Shown: positions 13,258-27,100 of the stretch, piece by piece
How the letters are laid out: every line of letters begins with the position of its first letter
Numbering within the stretch: the first letter of the stretch is position 1
Assembly (NCBI RefSeq): GCF_022539665.2
Contig: NC_081338.1
Span: 6,932,446-6,996,445, forward strand
DNA length: 64,000 nucleotides
Reading direction: 5' to 3'
Source of the DNA: Daphnia carinata
Taxonomy: Eukaryota > Arthropoda > Branchiopoda > Diplostraca > Daphniidae
Made by a program: the position numbers and the translations under genes
The notes under the pieces: model-generated
What the model was told of the DNA's origin: nothing
Database searches by the model: none
The model's input: the letters and a program-made list of their open reading frames with translations, nothing else

Positions 13258-14969
13258 TTAATCCTTCGGAAACGTCACCTTATCCGAAGATGCCGAATAA
13301 AAGCTGGGTCTGTTTTGTGAACTGGATGGATAGTTGGTAGCACTGTTCGGAATTTCTTGAATCGAAGCTTGGACAGTTATTGGACGGTACGAGTTTTGAC
13401 CAGAATAACTAGATGACGGCTGATAATTTGAAGACTGGGGTTTGTTATAGGTCGAAGAATACACCGGCGGTTTGTAACTGCCAGAAGACGGTTTGTAGGA
13501 TGATGGCTGGTCGTATCCTTGGGCATTGACAACGACGGAATCATAACCTTCCTGAGACCCTACAGAGCTGCTAGGTTTGTACGAACTGGATCCCTGATAA
13601 CTAGGATTGTACGATGGGCTTTCAATTATCGTTATTGGTTTGTAGGGAGTTTGCGTAGCTGCCACTGGGCTGGGATTAAAGGACGATCCTGCACTGGGAT
13701 TATAGGACGATCCTCCGCTGGAAACTGGACTGTAAGGAGGATTCCCGATGACAGGAGCCACCGAACCAAATGGATCAGGAATAACACTGGACGGACGGTA
13801 AGGACTCTGAGCCGTTATGGCAGAAATCGTAGGATTGTATGATCCACCTTGAATGGGTTGATTGTACGATCCACCTTGAATTGGTGGTTTGTAAGATCCA
13901 CCTTGAATTGGTGGATTGTAGGATCCACCTGGAATTTGTGGATTGTAGGATCCACCTTGAATTTGTGGATCGTATAATCCACTTTGAATTGATGGAATGT
14001 AGGATCCACCTTGAGTTTGTGGGTTATACAATCCACTTTGAATTGATGGATTGTAAGACCCACCTTGAATTTGTGGATGGTACAATCCACTTTGAATTGA
14101 TGGATTGTAGGACCCACCTTGAATCGATGGGTTGTAGTTACCATACCCGTTGTTAGGAGGATAAGTTCCATAAGATGGATTAAAAGAATTGGTCGGGTAA
14201 GGGGAATGCGTTGGAGTAGATGGGTAGTAAGAACTCTGCGGAGAGCCCCCATATATTCCGTTGGACGGATATTGGCCATAAGGACTGGCTCCAGGGTAAC
14301 TGCCGACGCCATATCCTTGTTGTTGATAAAGAGGTGATGGCCCACCTGGATAAGGCCCTAAGGCTGAAAACGTTGGTTGATGTCCACCGTACGACGGGTA
14401 CTGTTGATGAGAATTATAACCGCCGTATGGCGGTGAGTATGGAGCCGGGAAACCGTACCCTCCTAACTGTCTTGTAGTAGCATTTGACGAGGATTCTATT
14501 CAAAAGAGAATTGAAGTAAGAAAAAAATTAGCAGTCAGTTATTTTTATCAGAATTACAAGTTATGTTCTTTACGGGCGACAATTATTACGAAACGATTGG
14601 CGGTAAGTACAGAACGATGCACTTTCAATTCTTAGACGTAAGGTGATAGTTTTTACAGTTGAATCGAGCAAAAGTTTAGTTACGTAATGTGTCCTTCACC
14701 TCAATTCCGTAGATGCAGACGTACCACTAACCATTAGAGTGTAAGTCACTTAAAATCAAGCACGCGAACCGTCGCTTTCTTTGTATTCTATGTCATTCAA
14801 TATTTCTTACCTTCAGCCCGTTTGGAACGGATGGCGAACGAGTCAGCTCCGCACGCTGCAGATAGCCATAGTATCAGTACCTGAAGAGCAACAGCAAGAG
14901 GATCAATACCGTTTGGTTTAAATTTGAAAATCAATTCAAAGGGAACTTTACGATTGAAAAGTTGCTCAT
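13258..14969 (-). CDS. Secreted Gly/Ser/Tyr/Pro-rich repeat protein
   Basis: Minus-strand exons 14969-14952, 14880-14811 and 14495-13258 join in frame to about 441 residues. The start at 14969 gives a signal peptide (MSNFSIVLILWLSAACGA), followed by a possible furin-type site (IRSKRAE). The mature chain is strongly biased to Pro, Tyr, Ser, Gly and Gln with almost no acidic residues. About 13 degenerate 11-residue repeats of the type GGSYNPxIQ-G/S-G lie at roughly 13820-14150. The tail has further SYKP, SYNP and SYRP motifs. Composition resembles structural extracellular proteins of arthropods (cuticle, adhesive or silk-like), but no chitin-binding Rebers-Riddiford motif is visible, so the role is inferred from composition only. 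Repeats on the DNA are also visible as open shadow frames on both strands. Confidence 0.75.
13820..14150 (-). repeat. 33-bp coding tandem repeats
   Basis: Degenerate tandem copies of about 33 bases, each containing a variant of GGATTGTA(G/A)GATCCACCTTGAA on the plus strand. They alternate between units encoding GGSYNPxIQ and SGLYNPxIQ. They are part of the secreted repeat protein. Confidence 0.85.
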
Positions 14970-17525
14970 GGCGTCCAAAATTCCGAAGTTAGAACAGGTT
15001 GAATGCTGGCGTTCGTCTGGTGGGAACGTCAACCGGGACAATGTGAGCTATCGAATCCAACAGCCGGTGAAAGTTTTACCCCCCATGAATCATTCAAGGT
15101 CGATTTTTAGTAATAACTTTGACAGGGATTTCCCATCGTAAAGCAAACGCTTTTAGCCTTGTTTTTTTTTAGTGCAAGTTTCCGCTGACATAATAACGTA
15201 GAAACAAATGGGCGACTCCCGTTACGATGTCGTATAGACGCTACGTCGTAGCGTTTGCACGTTGTAGGTGAACATTTCACCAGTTTAGTATAACCTTGAC
15301 ATTCATCGGCTTGTGTAGTCCATTGTCAGCAAAAAGAGAAATCTCCAACAAGCAAACAGCAAAGGCTCACGGCCGATTGCGCCCGCAAAACGGCGTCACC
15401 TCTTCGCCTTATAATAGGTTTACATCAGCTCTTGGATAGGCTATTGTTGGCATTATTTATTTGTCTATTGTTTCAATACCGATACCTTTTAGCACCTAAT
15501 CATAAACCGCCAATAAAAGCCAATTTTATCTTGACATACTGCTGGCTTTGAAAAATGCCCAACTTTTTTTATGATAACTAGAAGGAAAATTTTACGAGCT
15601 TGTTTAGACTTTTTAATTGATGAGCAAATGACAATTGTAAAGATAAATATTTGTCCCGTTAGCTGTGCGTTGAGATAACTTAATGTCCATTTGCTGATGA
15701 TTCTTTTTTAAACGTGAAAAGATAGCGATCAATCCGAAAAGATCGCATCGCTATCCATCTCAAGTTTTAAAAAAGTTCTGATGGGAAATAAAGAAATAAC
15801 TACTCGGAGGCTCTGCCAGTATCTGGAAGTATCGCATTAATCAGTAACGAAGTTGGCAGAGCTCCGATGATGCACAAAAAGATTTGGCTCGGTTCCAGAA
15901 CTTTGCTGTATACGGTTGTTTTAAAAAAATAATCTAATGGGTGGATGGAATGAGCAGGGCCACACGAAACGAGGCCATGTTATTGAATGCCTTCCAAATC
16001 CTTAGTCGGTCAAGTAAAATTATTAACTTGTTTAACGCCTTAACTAAGATTAACATCTTGCAATAGAAATAATGGTCTTTGATTTTGTTTTAATTTGATT
16101 TGTTTCCTTTTAGGAGACGTAACTGCTGAGGGTACCACGTATTATACATTCCATATGGACCTAGAAACGCTACGACAAACAAGATACCGTTTCAGAAGAA
16201 ATTACGTGAATGCCATTATTTGCTTCCCAAGCAATTCAAACTTACGAAAGCGTGGGCCGTATGAAGGTACTTCCCCTCTCATCTGAATGAAAATAGAAAT
16301 GGTGTCATACACTCACCGTTCATCGTCCTCAGGTAAGTTATACTTGACTTACTTCTGTGTGCGTACAATAAGTCATTCCTAATCTAGTTTTACTCTAGCT
16401 CCAATTATAACTAATTTCCCCTCCAAATAAACCTTGACGTTCATTAGGTTGAAGCATAGGTCTGAATTTGACCCAAAAAAAATTTCCCAACAGGGAACGA
16501 AAGTACGCCCAATTAGCTAAAAGCCTGAATCTATAACAGATGTTCTCTTGGCACGTGCGTTTGATAGATCACTGCACCACAAGCGACTGCGTTTGACGAT
16601 AACGTCTTTGCATGCAACAAAGCTCTCTCCTAACGCAAAAAAAAATCGTTTCATTTCTTTACAACTATTCTCCATTAGATTACTAATTCCAATAGCAATC
16701 CACCGTGAAATTTTGGATACAGATCAGGTCTTTTGATGCAACTGAAACCTGTTTGTTGGCTTTAATAGCCGAAACGTTTCATTAGAAACCAAAGTAGTTT
16801 GCTTTCCTTGCTTTCCTTGGCATTTTACAGTAATTTGGATATTTATGAAACAGAACGGAAGAATAACGCATAGAATTCAAATGAATTTCCCTTTTACCTA
16901 CCGAATGATTATCGGATTTGTTTGGGTGCCGTAGTAGCGTATGTTTCGTCAATAATAAAATGCGTGCTGTTCCACTATTCCGTGCTGCGTGCGTAAACCT
17001 CGTCCAATCTGAAATTGACGGTGTCCAGTAGTTGATGGACTGTGCCTTTATTGGGAAACGGAATTCACAATCCCTTAGTGAACGAATTGTATAATTACTA
17101 TAGCAAACGAGGCTATGATAATTTTACAAAACCAATACATAGCGTACAGACTGAGGTTGATGTAATCGAAAATTTATCAAGGGTTTAAACCTCTCCCCAC
17201 CGCAACTGTTATGCGGCCCAGTAATCGATAAAACTTTAAATAGTTAACGTGAAGTAATCATAAAAGCCGTCAGTAATTGAAGTTTTAATGTTGTGTGTTG
17301 CAATAACATGTATCAATAATTATTTTGCAGGATTACAGGTCTTTTTAAATCAAGATTTTATGTTTCCTTCTGTAAAATCATGAATCCAATGTGCCTGTCA
17401 TCACATATTGTACAATTATTGCAACCTCAATAAACATTTTGTCACTTCCGGAATACAATGCTATTTGCGACATCTATCTGACATGCGCGCGCTTTTAGTG
17501 ATAGAAGCAGTCGACAATTGCGTTC
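14970..17525. other. Long spacer without recognised genes
   Basis: No convincing coding exon on either strand. It holds imperfect inverted repeats at 15720-15756 (arms GATAGCGAT/ATCGCTATC) and about 15806-15867 (arms around GCTCTGCCA/TGGCAGAGC). The ORFs at 16095 and 16548 are short and featureless. Confidence 0.4.
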
Positions 17526-17729
17526 TATAAATCGCTAGGAAACCGGGCATATCGTTTTGTTCTCCTTATTGAGTGATGTCGGTGTGCTAGGCAAACATAT
17601 GCTGCTTTATTGGCGGATGTGGATGACTGTTTACCAAGTCCGAACAACTCTCCGGTCTACTTTCGGAAAATGATGGAACAGGTGCCAGTGACAGGAAGAT
17701 CAGTGATGAAACCCCAACATCATGACTAG
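17526..17729 (+). promoter_or_regulatory. Possible promoter and non-coding leader exon of the downstream exchanger
   Basis: A TATA-like CTATAAAT at about 17525 is followed by a non-coding stretch ending at a textbook splice donor (ACTAG|GTAAGTC, 17729/17730). The next strong acceptor on this strand with a pyrimidine tract is TTTCTCTTTCCAG ending at 21025, just 5' of the exchanger's first coding exon. A long leader intron from 17.7 to 21.0 kb would join them. This is inference from splice-site quality only. Confidence 0.25.
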
Positions 17730-20700
17730 GTAAGTCATCACGAAATGGCTATCGATTTAGTTAGTTGTAGTCAATACGTTGACAAATTCAGCATTGTATT
17801 AGCTAGGATATATTGCAATCGTTTGAAGTTATCTTGGCAATTCTGTTGGAAATGTGTTGGAAAGTTCATTTGCTATTTTGATTGTTGTGGAAGGTGGCGA
17901 CACCTACTGTGGCAGACACAAAAAACATTCCAGGTATAATAGCTCGTAAAGTCGAAAGTGATCGTAAAAAATCCAGTCAAAATTGTTGCTTTTATTTTTA
18001 CGATGCAATGAAATTGCCTCCATTGGAGAGCAAGTGAAATTAGGTGCTACGTGACAAAACGGGAATGTGGTTGTAGGTTTTGATGCTTGCCATGTCTAGT
18101 TATTTCATCGATATTCGGAGAATTGTTTTTTTTTCTCTGCTTATTGAAGAACCAGTTTTGTTTTCGTTTTAAACGCATGTTCTTAAAACCGATAACATCG
18201 CGCATGTCAGTATTGCTGCAGTTTTCTTAGAACATGGTTGCTTAGCAACTTCAATACCTTAAGTGGCGTGATGGGGAATCGCGACGGAACGTCATAATCA
18301 CGATTAAATATAGACCTGTCAAGCTTCCTTTTCTAAATAGCCTTTGCGATTAAATGTGCGCCGGCTTCGCACACCTTTCAATTGCGTTAGCATTTTATTT
18401 TTAGAAAATTGTCTTCTGCGTTTGTAGTCGAAACACTTACCATGCCGTTGGCAATCGTGCTACTTATTTAGGCCTATATGGCACTCACGGAATCCGTATT
18501 GTTACATCGAACAGAAATGGGAATTGGGCTATCTGGATCCTAAGGTGAAAGGCACTTTCCTTTCAGGCTATTGGCCAGACTTTTTTGTCCCACGATTCTT
18601 CATCAATAAAGCGTGTTGTATAGGATAATATCGAGATGTGTAGGTCCTTTTCATCGCCTTGACCTCCCCACAATTAGAAAACAAAATAATCGGCGTCTTC
18701 TTCTTTCATTTTTGGCTACTCATAACGATATAATAGCAAGACACTCCATGAAAGCGGTGGATAATGATTATTTTTCAGCGTTCCACTGACGTTCGTGTCG
18801 AATGTCTCTAGATGTCTCTGGTAACGCAAATCGGCTGCAATAACAAACCGCGAGAGCAATTTTTCTATGTCTCCAGTATCAAGGATGGATGTAAAATCTT
18901 GCTATTCGCGAACTGAACTACCTCTTGGTTACAGCACAGAGTCCAGCAATCGACACCAGATATTTGATAAGAAAAAAAAATTTGATCATAATACCAGAAA
19001 GGTTATTGTTTACATCTGTGTCTTTTGCCTGACGCCAAGAAGTAGCGGTTCAGTTTTCCTTTGTTCTTCAGACAAAAAAATAAATACATTCTCGACTATC
19101 ACGGAGACTTTCACGAGAATGGCGGATGACTACGTTTTACCGGAAGTCTCGTTCCAAGATCAAAATCCCGTTGGTACAAGTCATAATCTGCAAATAAGTG
19201 ATGTATTTGATTACCCTTTCTAGCAGCCGCACTGAAGGTCTTTTCCGTCTTTCAAAAATTTGATATCGGGGTTATCGTTTAGGCTTTCAGGGTTTTTCTT
19301 TTAGTACTTGAAACTGCAAAAAACGAATCTCCGTTTCGTGCAATAAAAGAAAGTACGAGTTTTTTTATGGGAATGACTTGCTGTTTCATTCATTCGTTTA
19401 AGACCATAACTAAAAGTGACGGCTAAAAAAATTGTAATTCAAATGTTAACGTGACGTTGAATGATTCTGACGCAGTTTGATAAAAGTGATGGATGTTTTG
19501 GAGTTCTGCAAGCAAAAATATGCGAATAGATTTAATCTCAATTGTGGGTTTAAAATTACTTATACAGTCCCATAAGTGATTTTCAACCTTACACAAGACG
19601 AGCATCGCAAGTAATTGCATCACAAACGTGAAATGAGCTTTAGTAAAACGATTATTCATATTATTCCGCTCGGACTACAAATTGAAGTTGGTTTCCACTT
19701 CGTCAGAATAGCGAATCATTTTCTAAAAAAATCACGATTGACTTAACAATTCAAAAAGCAGCCGTGATTGACGGAGGAAATTTTTTCATGAATATGAACG
19801 AAGTACCTAATTCGGACGTCATCTATTCATGCGTACATGAACGTTTTGGACAGAAAAATGCATTCCTCGTAGATTTCTTCGCCAACGGTCATCAATAATT
19901 TCGCCACCTTGTTTTAAAGCAAAATTTATTGAGTCAAAGAGATTGATTGAAGCTATTCTTATCTAGTTAATTAATAAATTGTAATAATTGATTAGACGTA
20001 ACGTCATGAATTTCGAGACTTGTTAATAATACCAACAAAAAGGGTTAAGCTTCGATTACTCCGTCTTTAGAATGATTCTGAACCGTGTCTGGAAACGAAA
20101 GACTATCTAAAACAGTAAAGATCACCCTATGGAACTAGATTTCTGCGGTTTCACGTAAGGGTAAATTTGAGTGCTACTTTACAAGTTACGCCAGTTGTTA
20201 AAAATGAGCGACGCCCAAAATCACAATAACTTTGCAAAAGAATCGAATTACGTGATATCACATGAAAAAGGATTAAATTTAGTAAGCCTGGCGACACTAG
20301 GACGTTCCTGCGGAAAATCGGAAATTAACATTATCTAGACAGAGCTTACTGATGAGTGATCTGAATGCAACACGGCAGACCGTGACAAAGTAGTTATCAC
20401 GATGTCGCAGCGCACCCAGGCTTTTTTCTTATTTTAAAATATCAACTTTTGAAACAATGACAAGGAAAGTTGGTGCCCTACATCTCGGGAAACTCAAATT
20501 TTTCGATGTTTCTTGGTTGAGTAGGTTCAGACCGAAACTAATTTCTCTCTCAACAATTCTTTTAAAATCATTCTATTCTACATAAATTTCAATGACGAAA
20601 AGTTGTTATTCCACTCTGTGTGGGTGTCTCCGCCCATGAATATTTATACTCTTCCATCTTCATTTCATATAATCGTGGGGTCCTAGTACCCTCTAAGCAG

Positions 20701-21025
20701 CCAATCCGTGATCGAGATGGACACAACGGCACCTCCTCACCCAAGGTTTTGCTGAAAAAAACGCGTGTGGACGCTCACTTGTTTTGTTTTTCTTTTTCCC
20801 CGAAGCAGACGAAGCTTGAGGTAAAGGAAAGGATAGCCGTTGACGTCAAAGAAAATCCGAGGCCGCATGTTGTCAGTCGAGTTTCTCAACTTTCAGCGGA
20901 AGGTTCTAATAGTTTTTTTTTGCCCGACTGTTTTCAAAGTCGGTCCTTCCCTATCTCCCTAGCGGAAAATGCTTTGACAGAAAGTCTTCTCTTATAAAGC
21001 TTCCGTTGTACATTTCTCTTTCCAG
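17730..21025. other. Long spacer or putative leader intron
   Basis: AT-rich sequence with scattered short ORFs (for example 18867-19223 and 20620-20997), none with a recognisable domain. No repeat family was identified. It may be the leader intron of the downstream exchanger. Confidence 0.35.
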
Positions 21026-21144
21026 TGTCATCTGGAACAATGTTCTGACGTGTTCATCGGATAACTCTTTTACTCTACGCACATAGCAAGCTCTACATGA
21101 ACGTTTTGGAAATTGTGAAACAACGAAATAGCAGCCACTCGATT

Positions 21145-24100
21145 ATGGGTACCAGACGGACATTGGTGTTGTTAGTGCTGTTTGTTTTGGCCAGCGAGCT
21201 AGCTCATAACACAACTGCACTGAGCGAAGTTCCTTTGCATGGACACTCAACCATTCAGTATGTGGACAGCCCCATTGGATCTCCAGCTGGTGTTGTCACT
21301 TTACCGTCTTCTGTTCATCATGCTGAAGATAGATCAGGTACTATATAGCTTTCAAAATATTAAATGATCAGCTCGTGTACAGGGTAACATATCAGGATGT
21401 GAGTCACTTCAGACATTCAAGGAAGTCAAATTGTAGTAAAATTCAGTGCTGGTGCAATACTTCCTCATTGGAAAAACCCTAGGCTACTAGGATACTATTT
21501 GCTAGTTTCATTAAGAACAGTCATTGTGAAAACCCTCAAATCTAACAAGGAAAAGTATCTGTGTCAAATAAGGATTCAAATATAAAGTTATCTTAGCGGT
21601 CGATAAACGTGATTCAGCACGAAACTTTGACATTTTTTACTTAAAAAGTTTCCCCAATGGATAGAATATTCATGGAAATTGATATGTAGGTCTAGCTGAA
21701 GCTGTGTCGTCCCCCTCAGTATCGACCGGTGATCACCTTGGAGAAGCAGGAGGTCATCATGGAGTTGCTGGTGAACAGGGCACTGCTGGCGGCCACGGAG
21801 GGGCACATGAAGGCATTCATGTGTTTACAGCGGAGTTTGCCCGTGTCGAGATCCCCTTCATTATCTCCCTGTGGATCTTCTGCGCTAGTTTAGCTAAAAT
21901 TGGTACGTATTGTTAAAAAAAAAATAATAATGCATCTAAATGAAGAAGTGTTTTAGCCCGGGAAAATTTTGATTAATTAAGCACAGTAAACGCATGTGTG
22001 GGATCTGCCGTCCTCGATTGCATGATTACCGGACGCGGGAGTCGTTACACGATAAACCTTTCACCGTGTGTTGGTGCGCGGTGCACAGTGGCAGATGGTT
22101 GAATGACCTACAACTTTACCCGCTCTCGTTCGCTGCGTGACGTCACCAGGTTAACATTAAAGGAGCTCTTAGTTCTCGTTTGTTTGTTTCATAAGCTGGG
22201 AATGGGTTGTCGATTCAGCAAAGGCACAAAGCTTTGGATAGTTAACTCAGAACCTTTCGTTCCCCTTCTATTTCTTTTCTCTCTTTGTCCTCAAAAGCTC
22301 GTATAAATTAAGATATGTAAAATGTCTTTTTTGGACGTGATTCGCATATCCACGAGAACAATGCCACGCATAAATGCTGTGTTCTATCTCTTTCGCGGCC
22401 CAACCCCAAACCGCCAATGGTCACAATTTAGTTGAAGACCTGGCTTAATGAGATTATTCAAAATGCGTTAATAATACAGCTATTTACGGTAGGTTTCCGT
22501 TACAAGTGGAAGCTTGTACGGCAAGGTATACAGGTCAAGGGAATTGAGCAAGTGAATGTATGCATAAAACTAGCGAAAAAGAAAGAGGATTATGAAGAAG
22601 ATTATTATTTTACTGCAGAGGAGAAAGGTTAAGAGGGGTATTTTTGCGTTATATGGTAATCATAACCTTATTCATTGCATTTCTTGTGGGAAAAGAATCG
22701 GAAAAAGTAGCACCTGGGTGCCGAACTCTCGACACGGTTTTGTTAGTCACCTACCCCGCAAGGCAAATTTTTTTTTGCCTAGTCTGCACATTTTCTGTGA
22801 CCCGATGATTCTTTCGGTTGCATTTCCATTCTTGTTGTCATTGCGTGCAAGAAAAAGGGAACCAACGTTAGAGTGGCCATCCCTTTTTTTTTCTTCCCTA
22901 GAGAAAGTCGGTTGACATCGACATGGATCGATGATGAGACCTCTGTAATGTTAACGTCCGGATGCGCTCTTTTTCCAGTTCCTTATTTTTGAATCCGTGA
23001 CGCAGATCGACAGATGGATAGGCGAGATAATAAGTTCTGTTGCTTCTTTGGCCTTGTAAATTATCTTGCGAAACAGGCGATCGATCCGTTAGAGTGATGC
23101 ATTACGCCCATGAGGGTGGGATCAAATGGTAAAAGTTTTTCAATACAATTACTAGAGAGACGAGCTGGATCGGCCCGGTTTAATTCCATTTTGATGTTTC
23201 CCTTCAAACAAAGGGAAGAAAAAGCCTTGACAAGCACACTTGTGTGTTTTTCAGGGAAGATAGACCGCACGTTTTTGGAACATTATGACCGTGTTGCTTC
23301 TTAGTTTTTTTTTCATAAAAAAGTATGCCAGCCACAAAAAGGCGATAACGCGAAAGAGAAACAAGTTATTTTTGTTTCGCTCAAAGTGTTGCCCAAATGA
23401 AAAAGAGAAATTGTTTCTTCTCTATAGCCTACTAAATGAGGCTTGGGCATTACCACATTGCGAATAACAGGGAAAACTACTTCTTATGTTCCCCTTCGAA
23501 ACAGCATCAGCCAAATCCGGTCGTGACATTTCTTTCCGTACATCCTTTCTTTTTGAATACTCTGCCAAGGTCTCCAGGTAGAGGTAAAATAATTCATGAT
23601 TGCCATGTATGATATTCCGCCCAAGACATTGCGTTGGTCTTTTTGTTCTTGGAAATTTCGCATTCACACTCTTCCTGGTCTTCCTTAAAATCTTGTTCAC
23701 CTTCAAATACTCTTCATCGTATTTAAAACTCCACATGCGTTTACCGAAATTCAAGAAAAAAAAGGGACCGGTTTTTAGAATAAGATTTTCGACCTTGATT
23801 AATTGTGTGCTTTTTCTCCAAACAAAGTACGCGTGTTATGGCCTCTTGCTTTCCGCATTATACCTGCATTAGTTGTCGTGCCAGTCCGTGCCACGATGTT
23901 GTTTTGTTTTATTTACCTCTTTTTTTTATTATTATTTTTGGTGGGACGGACTGCTCCGGCATTTTGTCTCAGTACGCAGTAAGTTTCGAGGACGTGGAAT
24001 TAATTTTCTAAAAATTTTGTTTGAAATGTAGGTTTCCATATGGCACCGAAATTGTCATCCATCTTCCCTGAATCATGTCTTCTCATCGTCGTCGGTATCG

Positions 24101-27100
24101 TCATCGGTTTACTGCTCTTCCACACGAACAGCGCCGGCGTCTCGCCGTTGACGCCGACGACCTTCTTTTTCTACATGTTGCCTCCCATCATCCTGGACGC
24201 GGGCTATTTCATGCCCAACCGACTCTTCTTTGATCATTTGGGGACGATCCTCCTTTTCGCTGTTATCGGTACCATCTGGAACACGGTCTCCATCGGTAAT
24301 TATCAGAGCGTCACCAGTCGTGGATTTGTTCACTTTCACTTAATTTTTGGGTTCCATTTTTGCTTTTGCAGGGCTGGCTTTATGGGGCTGTGGTTTGACT
24401 GGACTCTACGGATTCGATTTACCCTTGCTGGATACGTTCCTTTTTTCTGCGCTCATCTCGGCTGTCGATCCGGTCGCTGTACTCGCTGTTTTTGAGGAAA
24501 TCCACGTCAATGAAGTCCTCTACATTGTTGTGTTTGGAGAGTCTTTGCTTAATGATGCCGTCACTGTCGTGAGTATCGCTTTCAAGTAGGGGATTTTTAG
24601 CGTAAAAAAGCGGGGAAAACTATAGGAATTAGAGCGCGGAATTCGGTGCAGTTTTCATATCGCATCTGAATTTCGTGGGGAAAAAATAACTTAACCACAA
24701 TGAAAAAGCGGTCTAATGATATTATTTTCCGCTTGGCTTGCATGTGCCAATTTTAGGTGTTGTACAACATGTTTGACGCTTACGTCGGTATGGGCCAGGA
24801 AAATATCAAATACACGGATATTTTATCCGGTTTCGCCTCCTTCCTTGTGGTGGCCATCGGTGGCACCTTGATCGGCGTCATCTGGGGCTTCCTTACTGGT
24901 TTTGTCACGCGCTTCACCAATCACGTTCGTGTTATCGAGCCCATCTTCATCTTCGTCATGAGCTACTTGGCTTACTTGAACGCGGAAATCTTCCACATGT
25001 CCGGCATCCTCGCGTGAGTAATGTTTGTTTATATTTTGATTTGATTGATGTGATTAGAATGTTTCGTTTGCACACAGAATCACGTTTTGCGGCATCACGA
25101 TGAAGAACTACGTCGAAGGCAACATTTCGCCCAAATCGCACACGACCATCAAATACGCCATGAAAATGTTGAGCAGCAGCTCCGAGACGATCATCTTCAT
25201 GTTCTTGGGCGTCAATACCGTCAACGATCAGCACGACTGGAACACGGCCTTCATCTTGCTCACAATCCTGTTTTGTTCATTCTTCCGTGCTCTCGGTAAC
25301 CTCGAAGTTCAAATACTTTGCCTCTCTTTGTTTCTAAACACCGCTCGATCACTAGGTTGCATCATGCTAACGGAGTTGGCCAACCGTTTCCGCTTGCATA
25401 AGCTGAATCGCGTGGAGAAATTCGTCATGTCCTACGGTGGTTTGCGAGGTGCCGTCGCATTCGCTTTGGTTTTACTCGTCGACCCCAAGAAGGTCAAGAA
25501 GCAGCCGCTTTTCGTCACGGCCACCATCTCCGTTGTCTACTTCACGGTCTTCTTCCAGGTATACAAAATTACGTTTTTTGCTGCTAAAAAAGATATAAGA
25601 TTACATTCTGGTTGCAGGGCATTACCATCAAACCTCTGGTCAAATACCTAAAAGTGAAACGGGCGAATAAATTCGAAAAAACGATGAATGAACGCCTACA
25701 TGAAAAGGTTGGACATTGACGCTAGCTAAATTATTCATGTGCGTTAGGGTTTTCTGAATACCAATTCCCTTTTTTGTTTTCGTAGTTGGTCGACTACACC
25801 ATGGCCGGAATGGAAGACATTTTGGGTCATACCGGCAACTTGAAGATCCGCGACAAGTAAACACGTTATTCAGCTAGCATGAGGGTGGTTTAAACAAATT
25901 GCTATTTCTTTTTCCTTGGCAGGTTTAAGCAAATCGATAATAAATATATTCGTCCATGCTTGATACGCGAACACGCCGCCCACGAGCCCAAAATCCTGGA
26001 AACGTATTCGAAATTGACGATGCGCGATGCCATGGACTTTATGCGTCGCAACGCGACGTCATCCAATCTCTCGGGTGGCAATTCAGAGTCGATGGCTGTC
26101 CTTTTCCGCAACTATACTGCCAATAATTTGAACAACAGGTAACTATTTCACACATATTTCTTGTTACTAATTAATGCTAAAAGAACTATTGAAATTACAC
26201 AGTGCCAGCATTGCACAAATGGATCAAGGATGGAATTTAGATATTGGTGAATTGGCCTACAGCCCGTCGGCTCGTGATCTTTCAGACGCTAAAGTACATC
26301 ACATGCTTTCGGAAGAGCTGTGGAAACCTTATCGAAGGGTAAATCTGGTTAAGCGAATGAAACATAGGAAACACCTTGAACAAATTTTCTATTATGCACC
26401 GTCAGAGTTCCCGCCGACTTAGCTATTCACGTCACGCCGTCAACGACCAAGACCTGTCATCGTCTCATCACGTTAATCATAACATGCATATGCATATCCG
26501 CCGGATGGTCAGCGAGACTGTGCGTAAGCAACATTCCAAGCGCGTTAAGCGCCATAGGGTATGAATAATCAAAGACAAAAAAAATATTCAAGGCTTTTTT
26601 ATTAACAACTCACCTTTCTACTATTTTTCAAGGATCCGCATGCCAACGGAAGTGGAGAAGGTGGCTCACGGAATAGTTCGAAATCCGTTTCGTTCAAAAC
26701 ACTTAAAGAAAATGGCCTGGAGAAGAAATTACACGATGGTAACATTTCTTTTTTTTTTATTCAAAATTTTGTGTATCCGGTCAATGCCTTCATATCCGTG
26801 ATATCCACAGACTTATAGTCTTAGGCGATGTCGCCAAATAATTTGGATGGGCACGTCCACCTGTACTGTCTGATAATTTGCATGTTTGTCTTGCTAGATT
26901 ATTTGCACGCGGTAATCAAAGAAGTATCCGAGGCGGAGGAGAGGAATATTTCAACCGATGACACTGGAGCACAAGCTACTGGAAGCACGGAAGATTTGGA
27001 TGGTGATGGCGCTGGTGGAATCACGTTTACCGCTCGTAAAGCCTCTAGTAAGTTGATTTTTTATTTTTGGGCATTATTGGGGATGGGTTATAACATGAAA

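Noticed and set aside
13519-14337. Plus-strand ORFs across the repeat-protein gene
   Set aside because: Shadows of the minus-strand secreted repeat protein, created by its tandem repeats.
23422-23872. Overlapping ORFs of 90-110 residues in the large exchanger intron
   Set aside because: No domain, no splice context, and opposite-strand frames overlap each other. Treated as chance.
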